Assembly: GCA_022565015.1 (NCBI GenBank) | Contig: JADFKI010000153.1 | Span: 1-8,864, forward strand | Reading direction: 5' to 3' | DNA: 8,864 nucleotides | Source: Chloroflexota bacterium | GTDB taxonomy: Bacteria; Chloroflexota; Dehalococcoidia; Lucifugimonadales; JADFKI01 | Shown: positions 1 through 5,591 of the stretch, piece after piece | Layout: every line of letters starts with the position of its first letter | Position numbering within the stretch: the stretch's first letter is position 1 | Program-made: the position numbers and the translations under genes | The notes under the pieces: model-generated | Told to the model about the DNA's origin: nothing | Databases searched by the model: none | What the model saw: only the letters and a program-made list of their open reading frames with translations

Positions 1-22
1 GGATTCCGGCTTTCGCCGGAAT
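1..22. repeat. REP-like palindrome at window edge
   Basis: A perfect 8-base inverted repeat (ATTCCGGC at 3-10, GCCGGAAT at 15-22) encloses a TTTC loop and is followed by GACGGG. Short palindromes of this form are dispersed in the intergenic DNA of many bacterial genomes, so this is probably one copy of a REP-like family. No second copy is visible in the window. The element may extend left of base 1, so its full length is unknown. Confidence 0.55.
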
Positions 23-497
23 GACGGGCCCCTCTTAGCTCGACTTTGTACATTCCGATTGAGCCTCAACACGAAGGCGTATAGCTGATGGTCAGTAATC
101 GGCAGACTTTTTACATGTCGAGTTTGCGGGGCGGGTGCGGAAAGTCCTTGAACGATGAGATGGGTGTTTATGCGGCAGAGCGAAGGCATCATAATAAACC
201 CGTTCCAACGCCCTCAAATTTAGGAAACTTCTTTGTACAAAGTCCAGTAGGTCCTACTGACGGCTGGGAGTCTATGTCCACCCTGTCGGCGCGTCAACAA
301 GCCCGTCCGCCGTCCTCCATGTTGAACATTGGCCAGACGAACCGGCACTCTTTCATTTCTTTCTGGGAATCGTAAAAATCAGACGTCATGCAGCTTCACA
401 TTTGTGCCAAAGATCGTTAGAATTGCCGCTTATGTAGGCTGCAACCCGAAAGATCTGTTTTCCAAAGATATAATCGTCTAAATATGCTCTGTGAAAC
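23..497. other. Intergenic region without a supportable gene
   Basis: This stretch is AT-richer than the genes to its right and I see no convincing gene in it. The longest plus-strand frame (88-375, 95 codons) has no clear ribosome binding site and low-complexity, Ser/Pro/Arg-rich content, and it resembles no family I know. A TATAAT hexamer lies at 469-474 but has no good -35 partner. No tRNA fold and no complete structured RNA could be recognised. It may be plain spacer DNA or the remnant of a decayed gene. Confidence 0.5.
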
Positions 498-527
498 TTG
501 ACACAAAGTCGTCCGCGCACCTAGAAT
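498..527 (+). promoter_or_regulatory. Sigma70-type promoter of the yceD-rpmF-fabD-nusB-acpP operon
   Basis: A perfect -35 hexamer TTGACA (498-503) is separated by 18 bases from TAGAAT (522-527), one mismatch from the consensus -10. Transcription would start near 534, leaving a leader of about 42 bases before the ATG at 576. This placement argues against the upstream in-frame TTG at 534 as the start of the first gene. No other comparable promoter was seen between here and the terminator after acpP, so the five genes are probably co-transcribed. Confidence 0.75.
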
Positions 528-575
528 CTTTAGTTGAGGAAACGGCCCCAAGTCTTTGGTCACGGGGGTGCCGAG

Positions 576-1106
576 ATGCTGTTCAATGTATCGCAGTTGT
601 TGAAGGAGCCAAGCGGCTTCACACGGGAATATGAGGTTGATGAAGAGGTATCCGGAGACAGCACAGTCTGCCCCATTCGTGGAAGGGTAAGGCTGATGAG
701 GACGGAGGACGGCATATGGGTGAGCGCGCCCCTGGACGCGTTCACGCCCGGCAGTTGCAGCCGCTGCCTTGTCGATATACGGAAGATGGTTCGCCTGGAG
801 ATCGAAGAGGAGTTCCTACCGGAGATTGACATTAATACCGGAGCAAGGCTTCACAGCCCTCGCGAGTTTGACGAGAACTTTTACATTAGCCGGAGCAATG
901 TGCTGGATTTGACGGAAGCCGTCATCCAGTACATCTATCTCAGTACGTCTATGAAGACTATGTGCAGGCCCGATTGCAGAGGCCTCTGTATGAAGTGCGG
1001 GACCGATCTGAATGAAGGCGAATGCAAATGTGACCGGACCGCGCGTGACCCCCGATGGGGGGCCTTGCTTGATATGGTTTCCGTGCAGGACAAGAACAAC
1101 GGTTAG
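576..1106 (+). CDS. yceD: DUF177 (YceD-like) protein, rRNA accumulation factor
   Basis: The 176-residue product belongs to the DUF177 family. In E. coli the member YceD is needed for normal 23S rRNA accumulation, and the gene commonly precedes rpmF, as here. The N-terminal half is beta-rich and carries a CSRC pair (residues 61-64). The C-terminal part has the family's cysteine cluster (C130, C134, C138, C141, C150, C152) around GLCMKCG, followed by RDPRW. The cysteines suggest a metal site, a feature of many but not all members. The reading frame continues upstream to a TTG at 534, but that codon sits at the predicted transcription start. The ATG at 576 follows a G-rich stretch (564-570) and gives the usual family N-terminus, so it is preferred. 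The gene ends 10 bases before rpmF. The family call is firm; the molecular mechanism of the family is not well defined. Confidence 0.88.
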   Translation: MLFNVSQLLKEPSGFTREYEVDEEVSGDSTVCPIRGRVRLMRTEDGIWVSAPLDAFTPGSCSRCLVDIRKMVRLEIEEEFLPEIDINTGARLHSPREFDENFYISRSNVLDLTEAVIQYIYLSTSMKTMCRPDCRGLCMKCGTDLNEGECKCDRTARDPRWGALLDMVSVQDKNNG

Positions 1107-1116
1107 AGGATAGGTC

Positions 1117-1305
1117 ATGCCACCGCTTCCAAAGAAAAAACACTCGAAGAAACGTAAGGGTGGACGCACGTCGCATTTCGCACTGCGGGCCCAGACCCTG
1201 GCGGAGTGCCCCCAATGCCGCAGCAGGAGGCTTCCGCATAGAGCCTGCCCAACCTGTGGCTACTATAACGGCAGGGAAGTCGTATCCGTGGATAGGTCGG
1301 ATTAG
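1117..1305 (+). CDS. rpmF: Large ribosomal subunit protein bL32
   Basis: This 62-residue basic protein is bL32, a component of the 50S subunit. The N-terminus MPPLPKKKHSKKRKG is the typical lysine-rich tail (usually MAVPKKK). Residues 20-29 match the family core, and a zinc ribbon is formed by C31, C34, C44 and C47 (CPQC and CPTC). The C+ zinc-binding version is thus intact; some bacteria also carry a cysteine-free paralogue for zinc shortage. The ATG lies 10 bases after the DUF177 stop, preceded by AGAGGA at 1105-1110, and the pair yceD-rpmF is a widely conserved arrangement. The length is slightly above the common 56-60 residues because of a short C-terminal tail. Identification is essentially certain. 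Confidence 0.96.
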   Translation: MPPLPKKKHSKKRKGGRTSHFALRAQTLAECPQCRSRRLPHRACPTCGYYNGREVVSVDRSD

Positions 1306-1335
1306 GCACCCCCATTGATGACCCTCACCTCGTTC

Positions 1336-1340
1336 AGGAG
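1336..1340 (+). promoter_or_regulatory. Ribosome binding site deciding the fabD start
   Basis: AGGAG lies six bases upstream of the ATG at 1347. The alternative in-frame TTG at 1341 directly abuts AGGAG and leaves no spacer, so 1347 is the better start. Confidence 0.75.
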
Positions 1341-1346
1341 TTGGCA

Positions 1347-2306
1347 ATGACCCTTCGTTTTATGTCGGAGACCGGAGGCCCGAAGGTGGGATACCTGTTC
1401 CCGGGCCAGGGCGCTCAGGCAGTCGGTATGGGGCAAGAGCTTTATGAGAACTCCCCGGCGGCACGCTCGGTCTTCGACCAGGTTGACGCCGCATTGGGCA
1501 GGCCCCTTAGCAAGCTTCTCTTCCACGGACCCGAGGAGGAGCTACGCAAGACTATCAACGCACAGCCGGGAATTATGGCGGTCAGCCTCGCCTGTATTAA
1601 GGCCATGGAAGAGAAACTCGGGCCGGAGGCCATGCCTGAGCCCGTCGTCACGGCGGGTCACAGTCTGGGCGAGTACACCGCCCTGGCCGTCGCGGGGGTC
1701 CTGGACATCGGCGACACCGCGAAGCTGGTCCAGAAACGAGGCCAGCTTATGCAGGAGGCGTGCGATCAGAACCCCGGCACGATGGCCGCGATCCTGGGCC
1801 TGGACGAGATGACCCTGGAAGAGATAGCAAGGGAGACCGGCACCTACGTATCAAATATCAATACGGCCGAGCAGATCGTCATAAGCGGCGACGTCCTCGG
1901 CATAGCTCGGGCGCTGGACCTCGCGACCGCTCGCGGCGCCAAGAAGGTCATTCCCCTGCGCGTCGGAGGCGCCTTCCACTCCGGCCTGATGGCGCCGGCA
2001 CGGAGCGGACTGCTGGAGGCAATGGAGAGCCTCCATTTCAGCGACCCGGAGATTCCCATAATCGCCAACTGCACGGGCGAACCACTGACGTCCGCAAGCG
2101 ATGTAAAGCAGGAGCTGGCGTTACAGGTATCGACCTGCGTGCAATGGAAGCGCTCCGTCGACTACATGGTCGGCTCCGGCGTGGACAGCTTCATTGAAAT
2201 CGGCCCCGGCAAAGCCCTTTCCGGCATGGTCAAGCGTATATCCAAAGATGCTAAGATAACAAACGTCGGTGATATCGATTCCATCTTGGAGCTCAGCAGG
2301 AACTGA
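1347..2306 (+). CDS. fabD: Malonyl-CoA:ACP transacylase
   Basis: FabD transfers the malonyl group from malonyl-CoA to the phosphopantetheine arm of acyl carrier protein, supplying the extender unit for type II fatty-acid synthesis in the cytoplasm. The 319-residue product has the full family signature: FPGQGAQ near residues 18-24, Q73, the nucleophile S106 in GHSLGEY (104-110), R131, which contacts the malonyl carboxylate, and the catalytic H211 in the AFHS motif. GPGKAL lies at 287-292. Its length is usual for FabD (about 310). The start at 1347 is set by AGGAG at 1336-1340. The gene follows rpmF by 41 bases and is separated from nusB by only three bases, suggesting translational coupling. 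Its natural partner acpP is the last gene of the same operon. All catalytic residues are present, and identification is firm. Confidence 0.96.
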   Translation: MTLRFMSETGGPKVGYLFPGQGAQAVGMGQELYENSPAARSVFDQVDAALGRPLSKLLFHGPEEELRKTINAQPGIMAVSLACIKAMEEKLGPEAMPEPVVTAGHSLGEYTALAVAGVLDIGDTAKLVQKRGQLMQEACDQNPGTMAAILGLDEMTLEEIARETGTYVSNINTAEQIVISGDVLGIARALDLATARGAKKVIPLRVGGAFHSGLMAPARSGLLEAMESLHFSDPEIPIIANCTGEPLTSASDVKQELALQVSTCVQWKRSVDYMVGSGVDSFIEIGPGKALSGMVKRISKDAKITNVGDIDSILELSRN

Positions 2307-2309
2307 TTA

Positions 2310-2774
2310 GTGGTCACTCCTAACAATGTCCCCGCTATAGACCCGGCCGCCGCCAAACCCTCGGGCCCCGGCGCTCGACGTAAGACTCGTGTTGTGTCCC
2401 TTCAGGTGCTCTACGAAGCCGATTCCGTGGGACACGACGTCGAACAGGTCCTCCAAGGCCGAACTGAAGACGCAGGCCTGTCCGGGCCGTCCGTGGAGTT
2501 CGCCAAGGACCTGGTCCACGGTGTGCTTGCAAATCGGAAGGAAATAGATAAGATAGTTAGCGGATTTGCTCCAAGCTGGCCGATCGATCAGATGGCCATC
2601 GTTGATAGAAACATTCTCAGAATTGCCGTTTTTGAGATTGTCATCGGCAAGACGTCACCGCCGAAAGTGGCAATTAACGAGGCCGTCGAGCTGGCCAAAG
2701 CCTATGGCTCGGATAGCTCTTCGAAATTCGTGAATGGCGTCCTTGGCTCGGTTATGGAGACGGTAGTGCGGTAG
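2310..2774 (+). CDS. nusB: Transcription antitermination factor NusB
   Basis: NusB binds boxA RNA together with ribosomal protein S10 (NusE) and supports antitermination and maturation of rRNA transcripts. The 154-residue protein shows the all-helical NusB pattern: a basic start of helix 1 with LQVLYEAD (31-38), FAKDLVHGV (64-72), W90, the DRNILRIAVFE segment (99-109), the PPKVAINEAVELAKAYG block (117-133) and FVNGVLG (140-146). A Pro/Ala-rich N-terminal extension of about 23 residues precedes the core. Translation appears to start at GTG 2310, three bases after the fabD stop, with AGCAGG at 2295-2300 as a weak ribosome binding site inside fabD. No in-frame ATG exists near the core's beginning. 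Its place between two fatty-acid genes is unusual. Family assignment is firm; the exact start is less sure. Confidence 0.93.
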   Translation: MVTPNNVPAIDPAAAKPSGPGARRKTRVVSLQVLYEADSVGHDVEQVLQGRTEDAGLSGPSVEFAKDLVHGVLANRKEIDKIVSGFAPSWPIDQMAIVDRNILRIAVFEIVIGKTSPPKVAINEAVELAKAYGSDSSSKFVNGVLGSVMETVVR

Positions 2775-2806
2775 GCGCATTCCTTCAAGTTATCTGTTGT
2801 AAAAGC

Positions 2807-2812
2807 GGAGGT
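2807..2812 (+). promoter_or_regulatory. Strong ribosome binding site fixing a TTG start for acpP
   Basis: GGAGGT lies six bases before TTG 2819, an ideal spacing. The encoded N-terminus MATVRDRI matches ordinary acyl carrier proteins, so the rare start codon is well supported. Confidence 0.85.
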
Positions 2813-2818
2813 AATATA

Positions 2819-3076
2819 TTGGCTACAGTTAGGGACCGTATTCAATCAGTCGTCGCCGATAAGTTGGGTGTAAGCGTAGAAGAGGTTACCCCCGAGGCAT
2901 CATTCACCGATGATCTCAACGCAGACTCACTTGATCTCGTGGAGCTCATAATGGCCTTCGAAGAAGAGTTCAGCACCGACGACAACCAGATCGAGATCAC
3001 CGACGAAGACGCTGAGGGGATCACTACGGTGCAGCTGGCGATGGACTTTCTTGTTCAACGAGGAGTAAAAGACTAA
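2819..3076 (+). CDS. acpP: Acyl carrier protein
   Basis: This 85-residue acidic protein carries growing acyl chains as thioesters on a 4'-phosphopantetheine arm during type II fatty-acid synthesis. The attachment serine is S37 in the ADSLD motif (residues 35-39), followed by the recognition helix DLVELIMAFEEEF (39-51). Later segments EITDEDAEGITTV (59-71) and the last helix are standard. Compared with E. coli AcpP there is an insertion of about five residues, Asp/Asn-rich, between helix II and the following loop (residues 52-58). Translation starts at TTG 2819, supported by GGAGGT six bases upstream. The gene lies 44 bases after nusB and is followed by a strong terminator, making it the last gene of the operon. 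FabD in the same operon would load malonyl onto this protein. Identification is certain. Confidence 0.97.
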   Translation: MATVRDRIQSVVADKLGVSVEEVTPEASFTDDLNADSLDLVELIMAFEEEFSTDDNQIEITDEDAEGITTVQLAMDFLVQRGVKD

Positions 3077-3131
3077 GAGACCTGTCGCCTCGCGCCTGTA
3101 TGGCGGGGGCACAACACACCGGTTAGAAACG

Positions 3132-3161
3132 GAGGGCGCGCCATGTTGGGGCGCCCTTTTT
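3132..3161 (+). terminator. Rho-independent terminator after acpP
   Basis: AGGGCGC (3133-3139) pairs with GCGCCCT (3151-3157). The CC at 3141-3142 can also pair with GG at 3149-3150. Five T residues follow (3157-3161). This is a classical intrinsic terminator 56 bases after the acpP stop and marks the end of the five-gene operon. Confidence 0.88.
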
Positions 3162-3347
3162 GCTATCTACGGCTTCTCCCGCCCTTTGCCAAGCCTCGTA
3201 ATCCACGGACCTGGTCCGCTCGCCGCTCTCTGACCGGGCTGGAAACGGTTCCCCACCTTGCGTTTTGTGGAATCGCTGGTAAATTATTCAATCATCCGGT
3301 GCAAATTCGCATGGAGCCTTTGAAGTGACATAGAAGGAGACATTCAT

Positions 3348-4367
3348 ATGAAAGCCGCCGTTTACAAGGGGAACCAACGCCTCAGCGTGGAAGAGGTCCC
3401 GACGCCTTCCGCCGGTGCCGGTCAGGTCGTGGTTAAAGTAAAGTATTGCGCGATCTGCGGCACCGACGTACACGCGTTTCTGTACGACATCGCGCCCGCC
3501 GGCACGGTCATGGGCCATGAGTATTGCGGCACGATAGCAGAGGTCGGCCGGGACGTGACGAAATGGAAGGAGGGCGACCGGGTCGTGGGCGGTGGCGGCA
3601 ATCCTCCTCCGGGCGTCTTGACGGGAGTGCGCGTGCATCCGAGGTTCAACTACAGGACGATGGGCTTCCCTGAAAACGGCAGGCTTCGCGCCTATGCCGA
3701 GTATGTTCTCATGGAGGAGTGGGAGCCGGTGCCCATTCCCGAGGGCGTGTCGGACGAGGCCGCCGCCCTTTGCGAGCCCTGCGCCGTCACGGTTCACGCC
3801 GTGCGGCTATCCGACCTGAAGCTGGGAGATGCCGTCGTCGTCCTGGGGGCGGGCCCCATAGGACTGCTCTGCATGCAGACGGCTCGGGCGGCCGGAGCCA
3901 CGAAGGTGATCGTCTCCGAGCCCGCGCCGGCGAGGGCGGAGGCGGCGCGCAGGCTGGGAGCGGATGTCGTGCTCGACCCCACGCATGGCAACATAGAGGA
4001 GCGGGTTACCGAGCTTACGGACGGCGTAGGCCCGCAGGTCGTATTCGAGTGCGCCGCCGCGCCGCCAACCCTGGACCAGGCATTGAATCTGGCTGCCAGG
4101 GGAGGTCAGGTCGTGCTTGTGGCCATCGCCTGGGAGCCTACACCGGTGCTGCCGCCGGACTGGATGGCGCGCGAGGTACGCCTGCAGGCCTCGTTCGGCA
4201 CGCTGCCAGAGGACTGGAAGACGTCGCTGGAGCTGATATCCGCCGGTAAGGTCGATATGGCCCCGCTGCTGAGCGAGTCCAACTTCTTGCCGTTGGACGA
4301 CATTCAGAATGCCTTCGAGGCGCTCGTCAAGCCCTCCACGCAGCTTCAGATGGTGGTCACGCCGTAG
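3348..4367 (+). CDS. Zinc-dependent medium-chain alcohol/polyol dehydrogenase lacking the structural-zinc lobe
   Basis: The 339-residue product is a medium-chain dehydrogenase/reductase (MDR) that should oxidise an alcohol or polyol with NAD(P). The N-terminal GroES-like domain carries the catalytic zinc ligands C37 (in CGTD), H57-E58 (GHE) and probably E143 (LCEPCAV). The Rossmann domain has GAGPIG at 167-172 and an acidic E191 at the end of the second strand, which in this family usually favours NAD over NADP. The four structural-zinc cysteines normally found near residues 90-115 are absent; that segment is Gly/Pro-rich (81-110, with GGGG and PPPG). AAGGAG at 3334-3339, eight bases before the ATG, fixes the start. 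A weak promoter may lie at 3258-3285 (TTGCGT, 16 bases, TAAATT). The gene stands alone between the operon terminator and a hairpin cluster. Substrate is unknown: threonine, sorbitol and butanediol dehydrogenase-like roles are all possible. Confidence 0.88.
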   Translation: MKAAVYKGNQRLSVEEVPTPSAGAGQVVVKVKYCAICGTDVHAFLYDIAPAGTVMGHEYCGTIAEVGRDVTKWKEGDRVVGGGGNPPPGVLTGVRVHPRFNYRTMGFPENGRLRAYAEYVLMEEWEPVPIPEGVSDEAAALCEPCAVTVHAVRLSDLKLGDAVVVLGAGPIGLLCMQTARAAGATKVIVSEPAPARAEAARRLGADVVLDPTHGNIEERVTELTDGVGPQVVFECAAAPPTLDQALNLAARGGQVVLVAIAWEPTPVLPPDWMAREVRLQASFGTLPEDWKTSLELISAGKVDMAPLLSESNFLPLDDIQNAFEALVKPSTQLQMVVTP

Positions 4368-4391
4368 AGGGCTGATGAAAAATGGGGAGTG

Positions 4392-4472
4392 CAGTCCCGA
4401 TCCGTTGGGATTGCCGGGAGTCTGAGGGTGTCCCTCAGATACATATTTCTTCCCTTCCCTTACTCGAAAGGG
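4392..4472. repeat. Three consecutive hairpins in a convergent intergenic gap
   Basis: The gap between the dehydrogenase and ruvX holds three inverted repeats in 81 bases. CAGTCCC (4392-4398) pairs with GGGATTG (4407-4413) with one G-T wobble. TCTGAGGG (4421-4428) pairs perfectly with CCCTCAGA (4432-4439) around a TGT loop. CCCTT (4457-4461) pairs with AAGGG (4468-4472). A perfect palindrome CTCTAGAG follows at 4473-4480. No T-tract directly follows any stem on either strand, so these are not classical terminators. The arrangement resembles a dispersed intergenic repeat or degenerate miniature element, but no second copy lies in the window. Confidence 0.5.
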
Positions 4473-4557
4473 CTCTAGAGGGATGGTCGTAAGAGCTATT
4501 CACCGTCTTGCCAGTGATAAGGGTAGTACCGCCAAACGCTGGCTTGCGACCGTCGGA

Positions 4558-4992
4558 TTAAGCCGAGGGCCTGCGGGCTGAGTCCAGGTAGCTCTGGAGG
4601 ATGATGGCCGCGGCGGCAGCGTCTATCTTGCCCTTGTCGCGGGAGGGCCTGGCTCCTGAGTCACGCAACATGCGCTCCGCCTGCACCGACGATAGCCTTT
4701 CGTCCACGCGCCTGATGGGGACGGTGGTACGTTCTGCCAACTGCTTCACGAAATCGCGGGTGGCGCGCGCCTGCGACCCCTCTCTACCCGAAAGCAGAAC
4801 AGGAATGCCGACGACGATCTCCGACGCCTCGTTGTCTTGCACGAGTCGAATAATCTCGTCCAGCGTAGGTTGAACGTCATCCGAGGGCTGCTCTATGGTC
4901 GTGAGCGGCGTCGCCAGAGTGCCCGTGGGGTCGCTCAAGGCCACTCCGATGCGTCTTTCGCCTACATCCAGGGCAATGATTCTCATATCCAT
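4558..4992 (-). CDS. ruvX: RuvX/YqgF family nuclease (pre-16S rRNA processing / putative Holliday junction resolvase)
   Basis: This 144-residue protein has the RNase H-like fold of the YqgF/RuvX family. Family members process the 5' end of 16S rRNA precursor, and have been described as putative Holliday junction resolvases. Acidic catalytic residues are visible: D9 in the opening strand (ALDVGERRIGVALSD, 7-21), E98 in VDERLSS, and D124 in KIDAAAAA. The EIVVGIP strand (58-64) and the GREGSQA segment (69-75) also match. Length is usual. Two starts are close together: ATG 4992 and ATG three codons... specifically two codons further in at 4986; neither has a strong ribosome binding site (only GGGAT upstream of the first). 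A TATAAT box at 5046-5051 could give it its own promoter. In several bacterial phyla ruvX neighbours alaS; here three other minus-strand genes separate them. Confidence 0.93.
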   Translation of the reverse strand: MDMRIIALDVGERRIGVALSDPTGTLATPLTTIEQPSDDVQPTLDEIIRLVQDNEASEIVVGIPVLLSGREGSQARATRDFVKQLAERTTVPIRRVDERLSSVQAERMLRDSGARPSRDKGKIDAAAAAIILQSYLDSARRPSA

Positions 4993-5045
4993 ATCCCGCG
5001 CACGACAGGTTTGTAGGTAGAAAGGCCGCCCTTTACTTTGTAGAC

Positions 5046-5051
5046 ATTATA
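5046..5051 (-). promoter_or_regulatory. Candidate -10 box for ruvX
   Basis: The minus strand reads TATAAT here, a perfect -10 hexamer. Transcription would start near 5039, about 47 bases before the ruvX ATG. The -35 side is poor: the best candidate, TTGCGC at 5072-5077, lies 20 bases away. The leader contains a small hairpin (AAAGG 5021-5025 with CCTTT 5030-5034). Confidence 0.4.
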
Positions 5052-5076
5052 TGTATTAGCCCGACCGCAGTGCGCA

Positions 5077-5113
5077 AAAGAAACCGTCCGGGCCACCTGG
5101 CCTCTTCTCCCGG
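5077..5113 (-). terminator. Possible weak terminator after the cupin gene
   Basis: On the minus strand a CCGGG/CCCGG pair (5109-5113 with 5088-5092), or alternatively a GGCCA/TGGCC pair (5098-5102 with 5091-5095), is followed after ACGG by TTTCTTT (5077-5083). The four-base gap between stem and T-rich stretch and the interrupted T-tract make this a weak candidate. It lies just after the cupin stop codon, where a terminator would fit. Confidence 0.3.
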
Positions 5114-5118
5114 TGGAG

Positions 5119-5487
5119 CTACTGCGGAAAGACCTCCGTCTGGCTGCCCGGCGCCGTCAAAGAGATGTGGGAGAAGTCGGAATCGTCGGTTGCGCCGTGC
5201 CAGTGCTTTTCGCCCGCAGGAATGAACGCCGCGTCGCCCTCGGTAATCTCGAGCTGCTCCGATTCGGTGGCAACGTAGCCCCGACCGCCGGTCACATAGA
5301 GTATCTGGTCGCTGGTGTGCGTGTGGAAGTGGTTCTTGGCGCCCGCGGCGAAGCTGACCTGGTTGAAATTGAAGTTTTTGCTGGTGCCACCTCCGATGAT
5401 GGCTCTGCCCGTCACCTTGCCGCCGTAAAAGATCGGCGCGTCGGACCTGTCTTCCGGCGGATTCTGGTCCTTCTTAACTACATGCAT
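5119..5487 (-). CDS. Small single-domain cupin with a 3-His-1-Gln metal site
   Basis: The 122-residue product is a one-domain cupin beta-barrel. Cupin motif 1 fits exactly with G49, H55, H57, Q61 and G68; the usual glutamate ligand is replaced by glutamine. Motif 2 has G84, P90, G92 and H95 in PAGEKHWHG, with alanine at the final usual asparagine. A metal site of three His and one Gln is known from manganese-dependent cupin hydroxynitrile lyases such as that of Granulicella, whose HxH-x3-Q and HKHWHGAT segments look very similar from memory. Related cupins occur with carboxymuconolactone decarboxylase-like proteins. Metal-binding enzyme activity is therefore plausible, but no substrate can be named. 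GGAGGT (minus strand, 5496-5501) lies eight bases before the ATG and fixes the start. The gene is 104 bases downstream of the dipeptidase gene and 126 upstream of ruvX. There is no signal peptide, so it is probably cytoplasmic. Confidence 0.85.
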   Translation of the reverse strand: MHVVKKDQNPPEDRSDAPIFYGGKVTGRAIIGGGTSKNFNFNQVSFAAGAKNHFHTHTSDQILYVTGGRGYVATESEQLEITEGDAAFIPAGEKHWHGATDDSDFSHISLTAPGSQTEVFPQ

Positions 5488-5520
5488 TTTTCAATACCTC
5501 CAATGACTTTTTCGATTCTG

Positions 5521-5526
5521 ATTGTA
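5521..5526 (-). promoter_or_regulatory. Weak candidate -10 box for the cupin gene
   Basis: The minus strand reads TACAAT, one mismatch from consensus, about 34 bases before the cupin start codon. The hexamer 17 bases upstream (CTGATT, 5544-5549) matches TTGACA only in three positions. The cupin may instead be read through from the dipeptidase gene. Confidence 0.28.
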
Positions 5527-5591
5527 AGGCCTTTGTGCGGAGAAATCAGCATTGCGCCAATTAGCGGCTCTGTCTGGTATCCTGCGGCAAT

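Noticed and set aside
137..147. GCGGAAAGTCC, resembling the conserved GAGGAAAGTCC element of RNase P RNA
   Set aside because: None of the other conserved RNase P RNA elements or long-range pairings were found nearby, so it is probably coincidence.
88..375. A 95-codon plus-strand open frame in the upstream region
   Set aside because: There is no clear ribosome binding site, no recognisable domain, and the composition is Ser/Arg/Pro-rich and irregular. Codon use does not resemble the neighbouring genes.
534..575. Upstream TTG start extending the DUF177 protein by 14 residues
   Set aside because: The TTG coincides with the predicted transcription start and lacks a ribosome binding site. The extension does not look like the family, and ATG 576 fits better.
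3143..3328. A 61-codon plus-strand open frame after acpP
   Set aside because: It starts inside the terminator hairpin, has no ribosome binding site and resembles no protein family.
3719..4249. A 176-codon plus-strand frame within the dehydrogenase gene
   Set aside because: It is an overlapping shadow frame, Arg/Gly/Ala-rich, with no domain, inside a gene with clear MDR motifs.
4520..4532. AGGGTAGTACCGC, close to the T-box core AGGGTGGNACCGC
   Set aside because: The mismatch falls in the TGGN bulge that must pair with the tRNA acceptor end. No plus-strand aminoacyl-tRNA synthetase or amino-acid gene follows, and no stem I was recognised. One such near match is plausible by chance.
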